From contig CAKQDA010000003.1 in the NCBI GenBank assembly GCA_934218695.1, positions 1 through 64,000 of the forward strand: a stretch of 64,000 nucleotides of DNA. Direction: 5' to 3'. The notes beneath the pieces were generated by a model, which was not told the origin of the DNA, made no database searches, and was given only the letters and a program-made list of their open reading frames with translations. Made by a program: the position numbers and the translations under genes. This DNA comes from an uncultured Succinivibrio sp. GTDB lineage: Bacteria; Pseudomonadota; Gammaproteobacteria; Enterobacterales; Succinivibrionaceae. Numbering within the stretch: position 1 is the stretch's first letter; each line of letters opens with the position of its first letter. Shown piece by piece: positions 10,319 through 21,290 of this stretch.

Positions 10319-11572
10319 TTAAGGTAAATACTTCCGAGGATTTACAGAGTTTCCTCGGTATCTAATTTCAAAATGAAGCATTACTCTTGAAGCATCAGTT
10401 GATCCCATTTTGGCAATCACCTGTCCTTTCTTAACTCTCTGCCCTTCTTTTACCAGTAACATGTCGTTATGAGCATATGCAGATAAATATTCATTATCAT
10501 GGTTGATAATAATGAGGTTACCGTATCCTCTTAAAGCATTTCCTGAATATACTACCTGACCTGCAGCGGCAGCATTAACACTCTGACCGCGAGATCCTGC
10601 TATATCTATGCCTTTATTTGTTGATGAGAAATTTCTTATTACAGTTCCCTTGGCAGGCCACATCCAGGACACACCTGAAACAGAACGGCTTCTGCCGGAA
10701 ACCACCTTTGAAGGAACTGAAGCTACCGAAGCTGGAACAGCTGCAGAGCCAACTGAAGCTGACTGTACATTTCCACCTGCAACAGGAACCACTTTCTGAG
10801 GGACTCTATCTGCAAGGCTCTCACTGCTTGAATTTGATTTTAAGTAAATTCTCTGACCGGTATAGATTCCATAAGGCTTTTGCAGATGATTTATCTTAAT
10901 CAGATTTGAATAGCTGACCCCACTCTTACGTGAAATCGACATCAATGAATCACCTGATTTTACAGTATAGAAATCTCCCGTGATCCTGTCAGCTGTCTTT
11001 GCTGATGCAGTATTTTCCGGAAGCACTGATGAACCGTTTCTGACAGGCTGACTGTCTGAAACTGCTGTCTGATTTGTTGATACAGCACTGTTTCCTGCTG
11101 AGGTAAGTCTTATAGTCTGACCAACTGTAATGTTGTAAGGAGCTGCAATTCCATTATCAGATGCAAGGTCACGGTAGTCTCTACCGTATCTGAAAGCAAT
11201 TGAATACAGTGTATCACCAGGCTTTACCTGATAGGAGTTACCGCTTGGCAGTGCAGTTGGAACTACCTGTATTGCCTGTCTGTTCTGATTATTTACAGTA
11301 CCAGATGAACCAGAATAAGGTTTGACCACACCACTTTTAACTGTTGAATTATTTGAATTTGAAGAAAACGGCTTGATGACACCAGCTCTTGTTTTTTCGC
11401 TTGCTGAACTGGCATACACTCTCTGCCTTTTTACAGTTCTGCTTACATGAACGGGCTTAGAATACTCAACAACGGCATTCCTGCCTAAATTATTTTTATC
11501 TGAGGCACATCCTGATGCATATACAGATAAAAATAAAAACACAAAAAAAACAGAGAAAAATTTAATCTTCAT
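10319..11572 (-). CDS. nlpD: Murein hydrolase activator NlpD (LysM / M23 lipoprotein)
   Basis: The N-terminus is a lipoprotein signal with lipobox YASGC, so the protein is probably anchored to a membrane by lipidated Cys22. Two LysM peptidoglycan-binding modules (YQVKPGDTLYSIAFRYG and FYTVKSGDSLMSISRKSG) are separated by Ser/Thr/Val-rich linkers. A LytM/M23 domain ends the protein. As in E. coli NlpD, the first zinc His is missing (NKGIDIAG), marking a non-catalytic activator of an amidase such as AmiC during cell separation. The protein is 417 residues (E. coli 379), the excess lying in the linkers. Confidence 0.95.
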   Translation of the reverse strand: MKIKFFSVFFVFLFLSVYASGCASDKNNLGRNAVVEYSKPVHVSRTVKRQRVYASSASEKTRAGVIKPFSSNSNNSTVKSGVVKPYSGSSGTVNNQNRQAIQVVPTALPSGNSYQVKPGDTLYSIAFRYGRDYRDLASDNGIAAPYNITVGQTIRLTSAGNSAVSTNQTAVSDSQPVRNGSSVLPENTASAKTADRITGDFYTVKSGDSLMSISRKSGVSYSNLIKINHLQKPYGIYTGQRIYLKSNSSSESLADRVPQKVVPVAGGNVQSASVGSAAVPASVASVPSKVVSGRSRSVSGVSWMWPAKGTVIRNFSSTNKGIDIAGSRGQSVNAAAAGQVVYSGNALRGYGNLIIINHDNEYLSAYAHNDMLLVKEGQRVKKGQVIAKMGSTDASRVMLHFEIRYRGNSVNPRKYLP

Positions 11573-11833
11573 TTAAATAATTCATATTGTATAAGGGCTA
11601 TATCTTTAACAGGCCATTACACTAAACACAACGAAATGAAATCTGTGTAAAAAAAACTTATAAAACATGTCTGTGGTAAATACAGTCGAACTTTTACGTT
11701 TTATAACTTTCATCTAATTTTCAATACTTACTCATTAAGCATTGTTACACAGAATTTCTTAAAACAGAAAAAATTTTTACAAAATTAAAGGATTAGATTG
11801 CAGAAATATTACTTTCTGCTCATTTTAAGAGCT
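11573..11833. other. Intergenic region upstream of nlpD
   Basis: About 260 AT-rich bases lie between the nlpD start and the yqaA terminator. The nlpD-rpoS promoter must be here, but I could not settle on a -35/-10 pair. I see no small gene, RNA structure or repeat that I can support. Confidence 0.5.
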
Positions 11834-11858
11834 TACCTGAGGTGTTTTACCTCAGGTA
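11834..11858 (-). terminator. Hairpin downstream of yqaA
   Basis: A perfect 10-bp stem TACCTGAGGT/ACCTCAGGTA with a 5-nt loop lies 16 bases after the yqaA stop. The following minus-strand bases are only moderately T-rich. It separates the pyrG-yqaA genes from nlpD-rpoS. Confidence 0.65.
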
Positions 11859-11873
11859 GACCTGTAGAATTTA

Positions 11874-12497
11874 TTATACTAAGATTTTATAAAGGATAAA
11901 AATCAGAACTAAAGCTACACAACCCCAGCCAATAACATCAATATAATGCTTAACTGTTTTTTCCATCTTGTCTCCTCCTAGGGAAATCAGGATTGCTTCA
12001 ATAAAGAAGCGCAATCCGCGACCGACAAGTGAAACCAGTACAAAGTTAAAAATATTGAGCGCACCTGAAGCACCAGTGTTCATCACGCTTTCTGCTGCTA
12101 CTAAACCAGTACCTACAGCAATTACCTTGTATGGGATAGGAGTAAAAGCTCCTACAAAGATCATTAAAATGCCATATTCCTGAGTCAGCCATGATCGAAC
12201 AACCTCAAGAGCCTGCTCATAATGCATGAATCTTATAAAATCTGCAATATATGGGTCATAGACATAATACCCAAGGCTGTAACCTACAATTGCGCCTACA
12301 ACAGAAAAGATAACTGTTAGGAAAGCATAATAGTATGCTCTTCTTCTGTGGTACAGACACATAGGAATCAGCATCACATCAGGAGGTATGGGCCAGAATA
12401 CAGATTCGGCAAAAGAGTTTATACACATGATATAAACTGCTAATTTATGCCTTGATAACCCCTCAAACAAAGCATATAGATAAGTAAAGATTTTCAT
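11874..12497 (-). CDS. yqaA: DedA/YqaA-family membrane protein
   Basis: This 207-residue polytopic inner-membrane protein resembles the YqaA branch of the DedA (SNARE-associated) family, whose members are linked to lipid carrier transport and envelope integrity. The family features FAESVFWPIPPDVMLIP near the N-terminus and a glycine-rich VGAFTPIPYKVIAVGTG re-entrant region are present, and a final transmembrane helix ends at the C-terminus. It follows ispF closely. YqaA homologues sit next to nlpD in other gammaproteobacteria, so the context agrees. The transported substrate is unknown. Confidence 0.85.
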   Translation of the reverse strand: MKIFTYLYALFEGLSRHKLAVYIMCINSFAESVFWPIPPDVMLIPMCLYHRRRAYYYAFLTVIFSVVGAIVGYSLGYYVYDPYIADFIRFMHYEQALEVVRSWLTQEYGILMIFVGAFTPIPYKVIAVGTGLVAAESVMNTGASGALNIFNFVLVSLVGRGLRFFIEAILISLGGDKMEKTVKHYIDVIGWGCVALVLIFILYKILV

Positions 12498-12500
12498 AGA

Positions 12501-12980
12501 TTACCCAACCTTCTGTAAAAGTACGACTGATTCTACAGCTATACCTTCTTTTCTACCCGTAAAGCCCAACTTCTCAGTTGTAGTGGCCTTAATACTGACA
12601 CAATCAGCACCGACTTTAAGATCAGAAGCAACATTTTTAATCATTTTAGGTTCGTACTCAGCCATTTTAGGAGCCTGAGCCATAATCGTTGTATCTACAT
12701 TTACAACTTTATAACCTAAAGAGTGAATTTTCTCTACAACGTCCCGTAAAAGGATTCTGCTGTCAATATTTAAAAACCTATCATCATTGTCAGGGTAAAA
12801 ATGACCGATATCACCTAGTGCTAAAGCTCCTAAAAGTGCATCTGAAATGGCATGCAGTACAACATCACCATCTGAGTGTGCTATAAGCCCCTGCTCATAA
12901 GGGACTTTAACACCGCCAAGTATGCATGGGCCGTCTCCTCCAAACTTATGGACATCAAAGCCGTGACCGATTCTAAACAT
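12501..12980 (-). CDS. ispF: 2-C-methyl-D-erythritol 2,4-cyclodiphosphate synthase
   Basis: IspF makes the cyclic diphosphate intermediate of the non-mevalonate (MEP) isoprenoid pathway and works as a trimer. The metal-binding motif GFDVHKFG is at residues 6-13 and [18 protein letters not shown] follows. The length (159) is typical. The gene starts one base after the ispD stop, so the two are surely co-expressed; ispD makes the precursor two steps earlier. Confidence 0.98.
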   Translation of the reverse strand: MFRIGHGFDVHKFGGDGPCILGGVKVPYEQGLIAHSDGDVVLHAISDALLGALALGDIGHFYPDNDDRFLNIDSRILLRDVVEKIHSLGYKVVNVDTTIMAQAPKMAEYEPKMIKNVASDLKVGADCVSIKATTTEKLGFTGRKEGIAVESVVLLQKVG

Positions 12981-12981
12981 C

Positions 12982-13665
12982 TTAATTGTTTCCTTTTTCT
13001 ATCATCAGTTTTGCCAGATTGAGATCGTCAGGAGTAGTTAATTTAAAATTACCTGAATCCCCTTCTACAATCAGAACCTCATAACCTAAAACTTCCATAG
13101 CTGAGGCATCATCTGTGATGGCCAAATGATTTCTGTCTGCGTGTTCTAAAGCCTGTTTTAATAATTCTGTTTTAAACATCTGCGGTGTATATGCCCTGTA
13201 CATATTCTCGCGAGGTATGGTCTTTATAATTTTATCGCCAGATACCATTTTCAAAGTATCAGTTACCCTGCAGGCTAAAATAGCTCCATCAATATTCTTT
13301 CTAGCTAATAAAGCCAGCCTTCTAAGATCATCCTGTGTTACTAACGGTCTGGCTGCATCATGAACCATAACATACTCTGTAGACACCTTCTCAAGATTCA
13401 GTCTGACGGTATCAGAACGTTCTTTACCACCAAGACCTTTAACTACTCGAGGATTGCGACTAATTTCTAAGGAATCAAAGTATTCATCAGCAGCACTTAC
13501 GCCAACGATTACCTTACCCACATAGGGACAGTTTAAAAGAGCATTTACAGTATGTTCTAAAACTGTTTTTTTCGAAAGAAGAGCATATTGCTTGGGAATA
13601 TTAAGGTGCATGCGTTTTCCAACGCCTGCGGCAGGGACGACTACATCTATTCGAGAGCTTTCCAC
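12982..13665 (-). CDS. ispD: 2-C-methyl-D-erythritol 4-phosphate cytidylyltransferase
   Basis: IspD transfers CMP to methylerythritol phosphate, the third step of the MEP pathway. The nucleotide-binding start [11 protein letters not shown] is clear, as are [11 protein letters not shown] and the C-terminal [14 protein letters not shown] choose the GTG at 13665 because AGGAG lies 8 bases before it; the GTG three codons further upstream overlaps that ribosome-binding site. The protein is about 227 residues. It sits between ftsB and ispF, the standard order. Confidence 0.96.
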   Translation of the reverse strand: MESSRIDVVVPAAGVGKRMHLNIPKQYALLSKKTVLEHTVNALLNCPYVGKVIVGVSAADEYFDSLEISRNPRVVKGLGGKERSDTVRLNLEKVSTEYVMVHDAARPLVTQDDLRRLALLARKNIDGAILACRVTDTLKMVSGDKIIKTIPRENMYRAYTPQMFKTELLKQALEHADRNHLAITDDASAMEVLGYEVLIVEGDSGNFKLTTPDDLNLAKLMIEKGNN

Positions 13666-13676
13666 AAAAAGCACTC

Positions 13677-13973
13677 CTATCTGCGGTTGTTTTGGACGTT
13701 ATCCTTGTCGATCACACGGTAAAAGGTTTCTGACTTTTTTACCATGCCAAGCTCTGAGCGAGCTAATTCTTCAACAACGAGATTGCCCTGCTTAAGATCT
13801 GAGATTTCATCTTCCAGAGCCTGATTTCGCTGTTCAAGAAGCTTCGATGTTTTCGAAGCTTCTTCATACTGTTTTGACATAGTTTCGTACTGCTCTACTC
13901 CGTTACGGCCAAAACAAATGTCGTAACCCAAGTAGCCAATCAATGCTATAAGAAATAGAGCAAGTACTTTCAT
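13677..13973 (-). CDS. ftsB: Cell division protein FtsB
   Basis: This small bitopic divisome protein has a short cytoplasmic start, one transmembrane helix (VLALFLIALIGYLGYDI) and a periplasmic coiled coil with heptad-like Leu/Glu/Lys spacing, ending in the conserved ELARSELGMVKKSETFYRV. FtsB binds FtsL and FtsQ to regulate septal peptidoglycan synthesis. I start at the ATG rather than the TTG two codons upstream. It follows pyrG by only a few bases and precedes ispD, as in many gammaproteobacteria. Confidence 0.95.
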   Translation of the reverse strand: MKVLALFLIALIGYLGYDICFGRNGVEQYETMSKQYEEASKTSKLLEQRNQALEDEISDLKQGNLVVEELARSELGMVKKSETFYRVIDKDNVQNNRR

Positions 13974-13982
13974 AGTCAACAG

Positions 13983-15647
<1,665 letters not shown>

Positions 15648-15862
15648 TTATAAGCGTTGAATTATATCACACTCAGAGCAAGTATGATCTGTAAAAAAAA
15701 TAAGACATTGAATGACAAAAATCGAAAATAGCTAATGGCTCTTACATAATTTCAATTTGTGTTTTGTCATGAAGACTTACTGTCAGTTACTTTTGATCCT
15801 TTCTGTACCAGTGTCTTCCAATTGAGCATAACCAGTAAGTTCTGATGCTACTTAAATCAACA

Positions 15863-15913
15863 AAAAAGCTCTCAGGCTGACCGGGCATGAAAGGAAGGTC
15901 AACCTGCTGAGAT
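15863..15913 (-). terminator. Terminator downstream of relA
   Basis: On the minus strand an imperfect stem (CTCAGCAGGTTGACC pairing with GGTCAGCCTGAGAG) is followed by CTTTTTTG. It lies beyond the 24-bp duplication that follows the relA stop and ends the long rpoE-to-relA gene run. The rest of the pyrG-relA gap (about 15627-15862) must hold the pyrG promoter, but I see nothing else definite in it. Confidence 0.75.
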
Positions 15914-15920
15914 TTTTATA

Positions 15921-15968
15921 ATTACAGTCTCTTCGCCTCTGTAAATTACAGTCTCTTCGCCTCTGTAA
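15921..15968. repeat. Exact 24-bp tandem duplication at the relA 3' end
   Basis: The unit ATTACAGTCTCTTCGCCTCT plus GTAA occurs twice with no gap and no mismatch. The unit at 15945-15968 encodes the last relA codons (TEAKRL and stop); the other copy lies just after the stop. The reading frame is unaffected because translation stops at the first copy met. Confidence 0.97.
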
Positions 15969-18213
15969 CCAGAGGAAGTTCATTTAGCTTTGCAAGAGTT
16001 CTTGTCAGAACAGGAATACTTACAACCAGAAGATCAATATCAATTAAGGAAAGATCCTTTGTTTTATCAACATGGGATCGAACTCCGATAACATTCATCT
16101 TCTCATTGGCAATAACTGTTGTTACATCTCTTAAGAAACCCGAGTAATCTGATCCCACAACTCTGATGGTTACAGTATAGCCGCGGCCTGCATCCGTTAT
16201 ATTGTCTCCCCACGTTGCGTCTACCACGCGCTCAGGGAACAGCATGGTCATTCTCTTGAATTTTTCACAGTCTTTTCTATGAACAGAAATTCCCCTTCCC
16301 TGTGTTACGAAACCAATGATCTCATCTCCAGGAATTGGCTGACAGCATTTGGCCATATGTGTCATAAGATCACCTACACCTTCGACCACAATACCACTTC
16401 GATGCTTGGTTTTCTTTAAGATCTCTTCAGCAGGCTTTCTGTTAATGATATCTTCAATGATCTCTTTACTGTCGGTCTGCTCAGGAGTGTTTTTTTCAAC
16501 TCTATCATTGAGAATTCCCATGATAATGTTGATACCAATGTCTCCGGCTCCTACATTTGCCAGCAGATCATCTACAGTCTTTAAATTGAACCTGGAAAGT
16601 TTTTCTTTAAGAATTGAAGATACCTGATCTTTATTTAAATTTAAATCAGACTTGGAAAGCTCCTTATCCAGAAGCTCTTCTCCGGTTTCTTTATTCTTTT
16701 CAAAATCAACTTTTCTAAACCAGGACTGAACCTTATTTCTTGCTTTGCTGGTATGCAGGAATCCTTTTTCCACCTTCAGCCAATCTCTTGACGGATTAGG
16801 ATTCTTCTGGGTAATGATTTCAACCTGTTCTCCAGTCTTAAGCTTATATGTATATGGAACAATTCGTCCATCAACTTTGGCACCGATACAGCGGTGACCT
16901 ATCATAGTATGAACCTGATAGGCAAAATCCAGAGGAGTGGCACCGTTTGGAAGATCGATAACTTCACCATTTGGCGTAAACACATAGACGCGGTTTTCAA
17001 AGACCTGCTTTTTAAACTCTTCCTGTAATGATCCTGACTCGACCATATCATCACGCCATGACAAGAGTTTTCTCAACCAGTTTATGCGATCTTCGACTCC
17101 CTGGCTCTGCCCATTGCCCTCTTTATACTTCCAGTGAGCAGCCACACCAAGTTCAGCCAGCTGATGCATTTTTTCTGTTCTGATCTGAACTTCTACAACT
17201 TTATGACCTTCACCATAGACTACAGTATGAATTGACTGATAACCGTTCGGTTTTGGATTGGCAATGTAATCGTCAAATTCTTTTGCTATATGTTCAAAGT
17301 TGGTATGAATAATACCTAAAGTTGCGTAACATTCTTCAACAGTATTGACTACAACTCTTACCGCCCTGATATCAAAAAGTTGACTGAACTTCAGATGCTT
17401 TTTCTGCATCTTTCTGTAAATACTGTAAATATGCTTTGGTCGGCCGTATACAGTAGCATCGATGCCCTCCTCTTTTAAAAGAGAGGCTAAATTCTTTACA
17501 AAGTTATCAATGTAACTTTCTCTTTCAAGACGTCTTTCACCTAAATCATGAGCAATTTCCATATAGACGTCATGATGCAGGAACTTGAACGCAAGATCTT
17601 CAAGTTCCCACTTTAACTGACCAATCCCCAGTCTGTTTGCCAGTGGAGCATAGATATTTGAGATCTCTTTTGCAATTAACGTCCTTGCTGTTTCATCTTC
17701 CCTGTCAGAATTTCTGATCACAGCTATTCTTTCAGCAAGTTTAATGACCACAGCACGTACATCTTTTACCATGGCCAGAATCATACGGCGTACTCTGTCT
17801 ACCTGTTCTTCAGTTACATTATCTGAATTTAAAGTCTGAAGGGAACGGATAGCTTCCATGTCTTTAACAGCAAGCAGCAGAGATGAAATCTTTGGACCGA
17901 AGACGTCATTAACAGAATCAATCGATATAAAGCTGTTTTCATAGGCAGGATACAGAATAGAAACCTGCAATGATGGCAGATCCATATTCAAAGTCATCAG
18001 AATGCCTACAATTTCTGATGAGATATGGTTAAAACGGGCAACGAGATCATCTGGACTTACAAAGTCTTCGGCAACCTCACTTTTTCTGATACAGCGTAAA
18101 ACAAACTCATTGGTTTTATGGATAGCATCTTTCTGATCTTTTTGCAGATCAAGTTCATCCACCCATTTTGCAAAATCAAAAGTAGAACTGTGAGTCTGTC
18201 TTATCGCAACCAT
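15946..18213 (-). CDS. relA: GTP pyrophosphokinase RelA
   Basis: RelA is the ribosome-associated (p)ppGpp synthetase of the stringent response. The order is a degenerate HD hydrolase domain without the His-Asp pair (FGPKISSLLLAVKDMEAIR), a synthetase domain (RPKHIYSIYRKMQKK, NPKPNGYQSIHTVV), TGS (VYVFTPNGEVIDLP), a zinc-finger region containing HMAKCCQPIPGD, and a C-terminal ACT domain. The EFDD motif, typical of monofunctional RelA rather than SpoT, is present. The 755 residues fit E. coli RelA (744). It lies downstream of rlmD, as in E. coli. Confidence 0.96.
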   Translation of the reverse strand: MVAIRQTHSSTFDFAKWVDELDLQKDQKDAIHKTNEFVLRCIRKSEVAEDFVSPDDLVARFNHISSEIVGILMTLNMDLPSLQVSILYPAYENSFISIDSVNDVFGPKISSLLLAVKDMEAIRSLQTLNSDNVTEEQVDRVRRMILAMVKDVRAVVIKLAERIAVIRNSDREDETARTLIAKEISNIYAPLANRLGIGQLKWELEDLAFKFLHHDVYMEIAHDLGERRLERESYIDNFVKNLASLLKEEGIDATVYGRPKHIYSIYRKMQKKHLKFSQLFDIRAVRVVVNTVEECYATLGIIHTNFEHIAKEFDDYIANPKPNGYQSIHTVVYGEGHKVVEVQIRTEKMHQLAELGVAAHWKYKEGNGQSQGVEDRINWLRKLLSWRDDMVESGSLQEEFKKQVFENRVYVFTPNGEVIDLPNGATPLDFAYQVHTMIGHRCIGAKVDGRIVPYTYKLKTGEQVEIITQKNPNPSRDWLKVEKGFLHTSKARNKVQSWFRKVDFEKNKETGEELLDKELSKSDLNLNKDQVSSILKEKLSRFNLKTVDDLLANVGAGDIGINIIMGILNDRVEKNTPEQTDSKEIIEDIINRKPAEEILKKTKHRSGIVVEGVGDLMTHMAKCCQPIPGDEIIGFVTQGRGISVHRKDCEKFKRMTMLFPERVVDATWGDNITDAGRGYTVTIRVVGSDYSGFLRDVTTVIANEKMNVIGVRSHVDKTKDLSLIDIDLLVVSIPVLTRTLAKLNELPLVTEAKRL

Positions 18214-18292
18214 TTTTCCACCTGTAAATTTCTACAAATTACCATCTTAAGCAGTGACTGTTCAGAATTTATTCTATGACCATTCCTCTAGG

Positions 18293-19642
18293 CTATAAGG
18301 TAAATTCCAAAATCATCTCAACATGAGATGTTCTTGGGAACATATCACATACTCCCCACTGTTTTATTTTATATCCTGCATTGACCAGTTCAAGTGAATC
18401 TCTGGAGGCTGCAAGAGGATTGCATGAAATCATAACAATCTTTGAAACTCTTTTCTTTGCTAAAAATAACACAGCTCTTTTAGCTCCCTGACGGCCAGGA
18501 TCTAAAACTACAGCATCATAGTTATCTTTTGCCCAGGACTGATTTTCAAACAGCTCTTCAAGATCGGCAACTTCAAAAGAGACCTTATCAAGACCTAGCT
18601 CTTTAGCATTTTCTCTGGCGTCTTCAATCATCTTTGACACGATATCAACACCTACTACTTTAGCTCCACAAGCTGCTAATGGCATAGTAAAGTTACCAAG
18701 TCCGCAGAATAAATCCATGATTTTACTGTCTGCATTCACATCGAGCATTGATAATACTGTATCAATCATCTTTTCATTGAGTTCTTTATTGATTTGCACA
18801 AATGAAGATGGCTTGCACTTTAATTTGACCCCATGAGAGATAATAAAAAGATCATCTTTTGATCCATAGATAAATCTTTCTCGTGTAGTCTCAACTTTGG
18901 TAATTCTCATCGGATCTCTATAAGGTTCAACTACGCTTATAACTGCGTTGTACTCTTTGCCGAAACTGCATAAAATAGAAGCATCTTCATCTGACAGGGG
19001 CTTGGTCATACGTAAAAGTATACCTAAGGCTCCGTCAGAATCTAAAAACTCAATATGACCTAATGAAGACTTCTGTCTCATGCTATTTATAACCCTGTTT
19101 AAAGGCTCAATGGCATTGTTCATGCGCTCTGACAGGCATAGACAATCGATGATTTTTACAAGATTGTGTGATTTTTCTTCTCTAAAACCTAAATGTAATT
19201 TACCGTGATCGCCTCGAATTGCAAATCTGCATGCTCTTCTGTATTCGGTGTTTTTACCCACATGCACAAAAGAAGGCTCACCCAACGGATTTGGAAGGGT
19301 CTTGGAAAATAACTTTTCAATGCCTCTTACCTTTGATTCGATAAGCATATCCTGTGGAATATGCTGTAATGAGCAGCCTCCACATGTTCCGATCAGTGCA
19401 CAGTCTTTCTTTAATCTTTTTTCTGATGGTTTTATGATCTTGGTGATTTTGGCAGTTGCAACCTTACCTTTTACGTTTGAGGCTAAAATATTAGCGATAT
19501 CGCCCGGCATCAGCCCATCAACAAAATAAACATACTTGTCGTCTCTGGCTACACCACGTCCCTGTAAATCAAGATCAGTGCAGGTAACTTTGACAGCTTT
19601 CTTTTCAACTTCTTTTTTCTGAGGTTTGTAAAAAGTAACCAT
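18293..19642 (-). CDS. rlmD: 23S rRNA (uracil-1939-C5) methyltransferase RlmD
   Basis: This is a SAM-dependent RNA m5U methyltransferase of the RumA/TrmA family. An N-terminal TRAM domain is followed by iron-sulfur cysteines (CALIGTCGGCSLQHI), the SAM motif MDLFCGLGNFTMPLA, DPGRQGAK and the catalytic Cys in MISCNPLAASRD. Its ATG overlaps the recO stop (TAATG), so translation is probably coupled. RlmD rather than RlmC or TrmA is supported by the iron-sulfur motif and by its place before relA. Confidence 0.93.
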   Translation of the reverse strand: MVTFYKPQKKEVEKKAVKVTCTDLDLQGRGVARDDKYVYFVDGLMPGDIANILASNVKGKVATAKITKIIKPSEKRLKKDCALIGTCGGCSLQHIPQDMLIESKVRGIEKLFSKTLPNPLGEPSFVHVGKNTEYRRACRFAIRGDHGKLHLGFREEKSHNLVKIIDCLCLSERMNNAIEPLNRVINSMRQKSSLGHIEFLDSDGALGILLRMTKPLSDEDASILCSFGKEYNAVISVVEPYRDPMRITKVETTRERFIYGSKDDLFIISHGVKLKCKPSSFVQINKELNEKMIDTVLSMLDVNADSKIMDLFCGLGNFTMPLAACGAKVVGVDIVSKMIEDARENAKELGLDKVSFEVADLEELFENQSWAKDNYDAVVLDPGRQGAKRAVLFLAKKRVSKIVMISCNPLAASRDSLELVNAGYKIKQWGVCDMFPRTSHVEMILEFTL

Positions 19643-20349
19643 TATTTCACCATTAAAAACTGTGAGTAGAGTTCTCTGCTTTTAAGTTTTCGGCCTTCAA
19701 GCAGAGAATCTATTACGCATTTATTTAATTTTTTTAAAACATTTCGAGTACTCTTGGCACTCATGTCATTGTGTCTTATGCTAATTAAATCACGACCACT
19801 GTATGAATAATCCTCTGCAGCAGATGAGAGCAGAAATCCACTGTTTAAATCAAAGTGATAACAGAGATCTTCCTGTATTTCCCCATGATCTGATGAGAAG
19901 TAGTCAATTCCGTAGCCTAAATTCTCTAGTAAGGTGGTTTCAAAAGCCCTTAATGTTAAGGATGTATCTTTATTCAGTTCAAGCTCTTCTAATGACTTTA
20001 GATAAATTGCAAACAGCTTTGGCATACTCTCGTGAGTTTTTACCAAATGATAGATAAGTTCATTGATATAAATGGCACAAAACAAAGTTGGAACCTCAAT
20101 TTTGTAGGCGCATCTTTGCATAAAAGCATCTGTTAGGGTCCACAAGGAACCAGCTGACTGCCTTAGTGTCAATTTAAGAGGAATAAACGGCTGATATATA
20201 CCTGCACTTCTTGAGGCAACTTTGTTTGACAGTCTAGCCACTGCACTTAATCTGCCGTAATTTAAAGTAAAAAGCTCTACAAGAAGACTGTGTTCCTTGT
20301 AGGGCCTTGTATGCAGAATGAATCCAGGCTCACCATCTAAAGATAGCAT
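19642..20349 (-). CDS. recO: DNA repair protein RecO
   Basis: This 235-residue protein has the RecO N-terminal OB fold (GFILHTRPYKEHSLLVELFT) and a helical C-terminal half containing FETTLLENLGYGIDY. RecO works with RecR to load RecA onto SSB-coated single strands in the RecF pathway. The position directly after era is the standard one. In E. coli pdxJ follows; here rlmD does. Confidence 0.93.
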   Translation of the reverse strand: MLSLDGEPGFILHTRPYKEHSLLVELFTLNYGRLSAVARLSNKVASRSAGIYQPFIPLKLTLRQSAGSLWTLTDAFMQRCAYKIEVPTLFCAIYINELIYHLVKTHESMPKLFAIYLKSLEELELNKDTSLTLRAFETTLLENLGYGIDYFSSDHGEIQEDLCYHFDLNSGFLLSSAAEDYSYSGRDLISIRHNDMSAKSTRNVLKKLNKCVIDSLLEGRKLKSRELYSQFLMVK

Positions 20350-20376
20350 TTACCCTTCCTAATATACTAGCTCGTA

Positions 20377-21270
20377 CTAGCGTTCAAAATCATCATAACC
20401 AAGGCTCTTTAAAGCTCTGGCATCATCTGACCATCCGGCTTTTACCTTAACAAAGAGTTTTAAGAATACTTTGCTGTCAAACAGCTTTTCCATGTCTTTG
20501 CGGGCTTCAGTACCAATCATCTTGATCCTTGAGCCACCTGCTCCTACAACCATTTTCTTTTGACCGTCACGTTCAACCAGAATGGCAGCACTGATCCTCA
20601 ACAGGCCGTTATCGTCACGGAACTCTTCAACTTCAACAGTAGAACTGTATGGAAGCTCATCTCCCATCTGACGCATCAGCTTTTCTCTGACAATTTCTGC
20701 AGCTAAGAATCTTGATGAACGGTCTGTGATACTGTCATCAGGGAAAAGATGATCCCCTTCAGGCAGAGACTTCTTAATCAAATCTTTCAGGATATGCAGG
20801 TTCGTACCTCTCAGAGCTGATACAGGCACGATATCTTTAAATGTGATAGTCTTACTTAACTTGTCTATTAAAGGTAAAAGAGTTTCCTTATCTGCAACGG
20901 TATCAACTTTGTTGATAACCAGCACCACAGGAACCTTTGCCTGTTTTACCCTTGCAAAAGCCATTTCATCATCATCTGTCCAATGGGCAGGATCAATCAC
21001 CATCAGAATCAGTTCAACATCACCTAAAGAGCTTTCTGCAGCTCTGTTCATTAGATGATTGATAGCCTTTTTCTCCTCTCGATGCAGACCTGGAGTATCA
21101 ACATAAACAACCTGATACGCACCTTCTGTGTCAATGCCCATGATACGGTTACGAGTTGTCTGGGGCTTTCTTGAGGTAATGGAAATCTTCTGACCGATTA
21201 AATGGTTCATCAGTGTTGACTTACCTACGTTAGGCCTTCCGATAATTGCTACAAAACCAAAATATGACAT
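20377..21270 (-). CDS. era: GTPase Era
   Basis: Era is an essential GTPase that binds the 3' end of 16S rRNA and assists 30S maturation. G1 is [10 protein letters not shown]3 is DTPGL and G4 is NKVD. A C-terminal KH domain includes [16 protein letters not shown]. At 297 residues it is standard length. It lies between rnc and recO with short gaps, in a lepA-lepB-rnc-era-recO run conserved across gammaproteobacteria. Confidence 0.98.
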   Translation of the reverse strand: MSYFGFVAIIGRPNVGKSTLMNHLIGQKISITSRKPQTTRNRIMGIDTEGAYQVVYVDTPGLHREEKKAINHLMNRAAESSLGDVELILMVIDPAHWTDDDEMAFARVKQAKVPVVLVINKVDTVADKETLLPLIDKLSKTITFKDIVPVSALRGTNLHILKDLIKKSLPEGDHLFPDDSITDRSSRFLAAEIVREKLMRQMGDELPYSSTVEVEEFRDDNGLLRISAAILVERDGQKKMVVGAGGSRIKMIGTEARKDMEKLFDSKVFLKLFVKVKAGWSDDARALKSLGYDDFER

Positions 21271-21290
21271 TAACTATCCTTCAAAAAGCA

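Noticed and set aside
10608-10899. Plus-strand open frames opposite nlpD with repeated Thr/Glu or Leu/Gln.
   Set aside because: They mirror the Ser/Val-rich linkers of nlpD on the other strand and have no ribosome-binding site.
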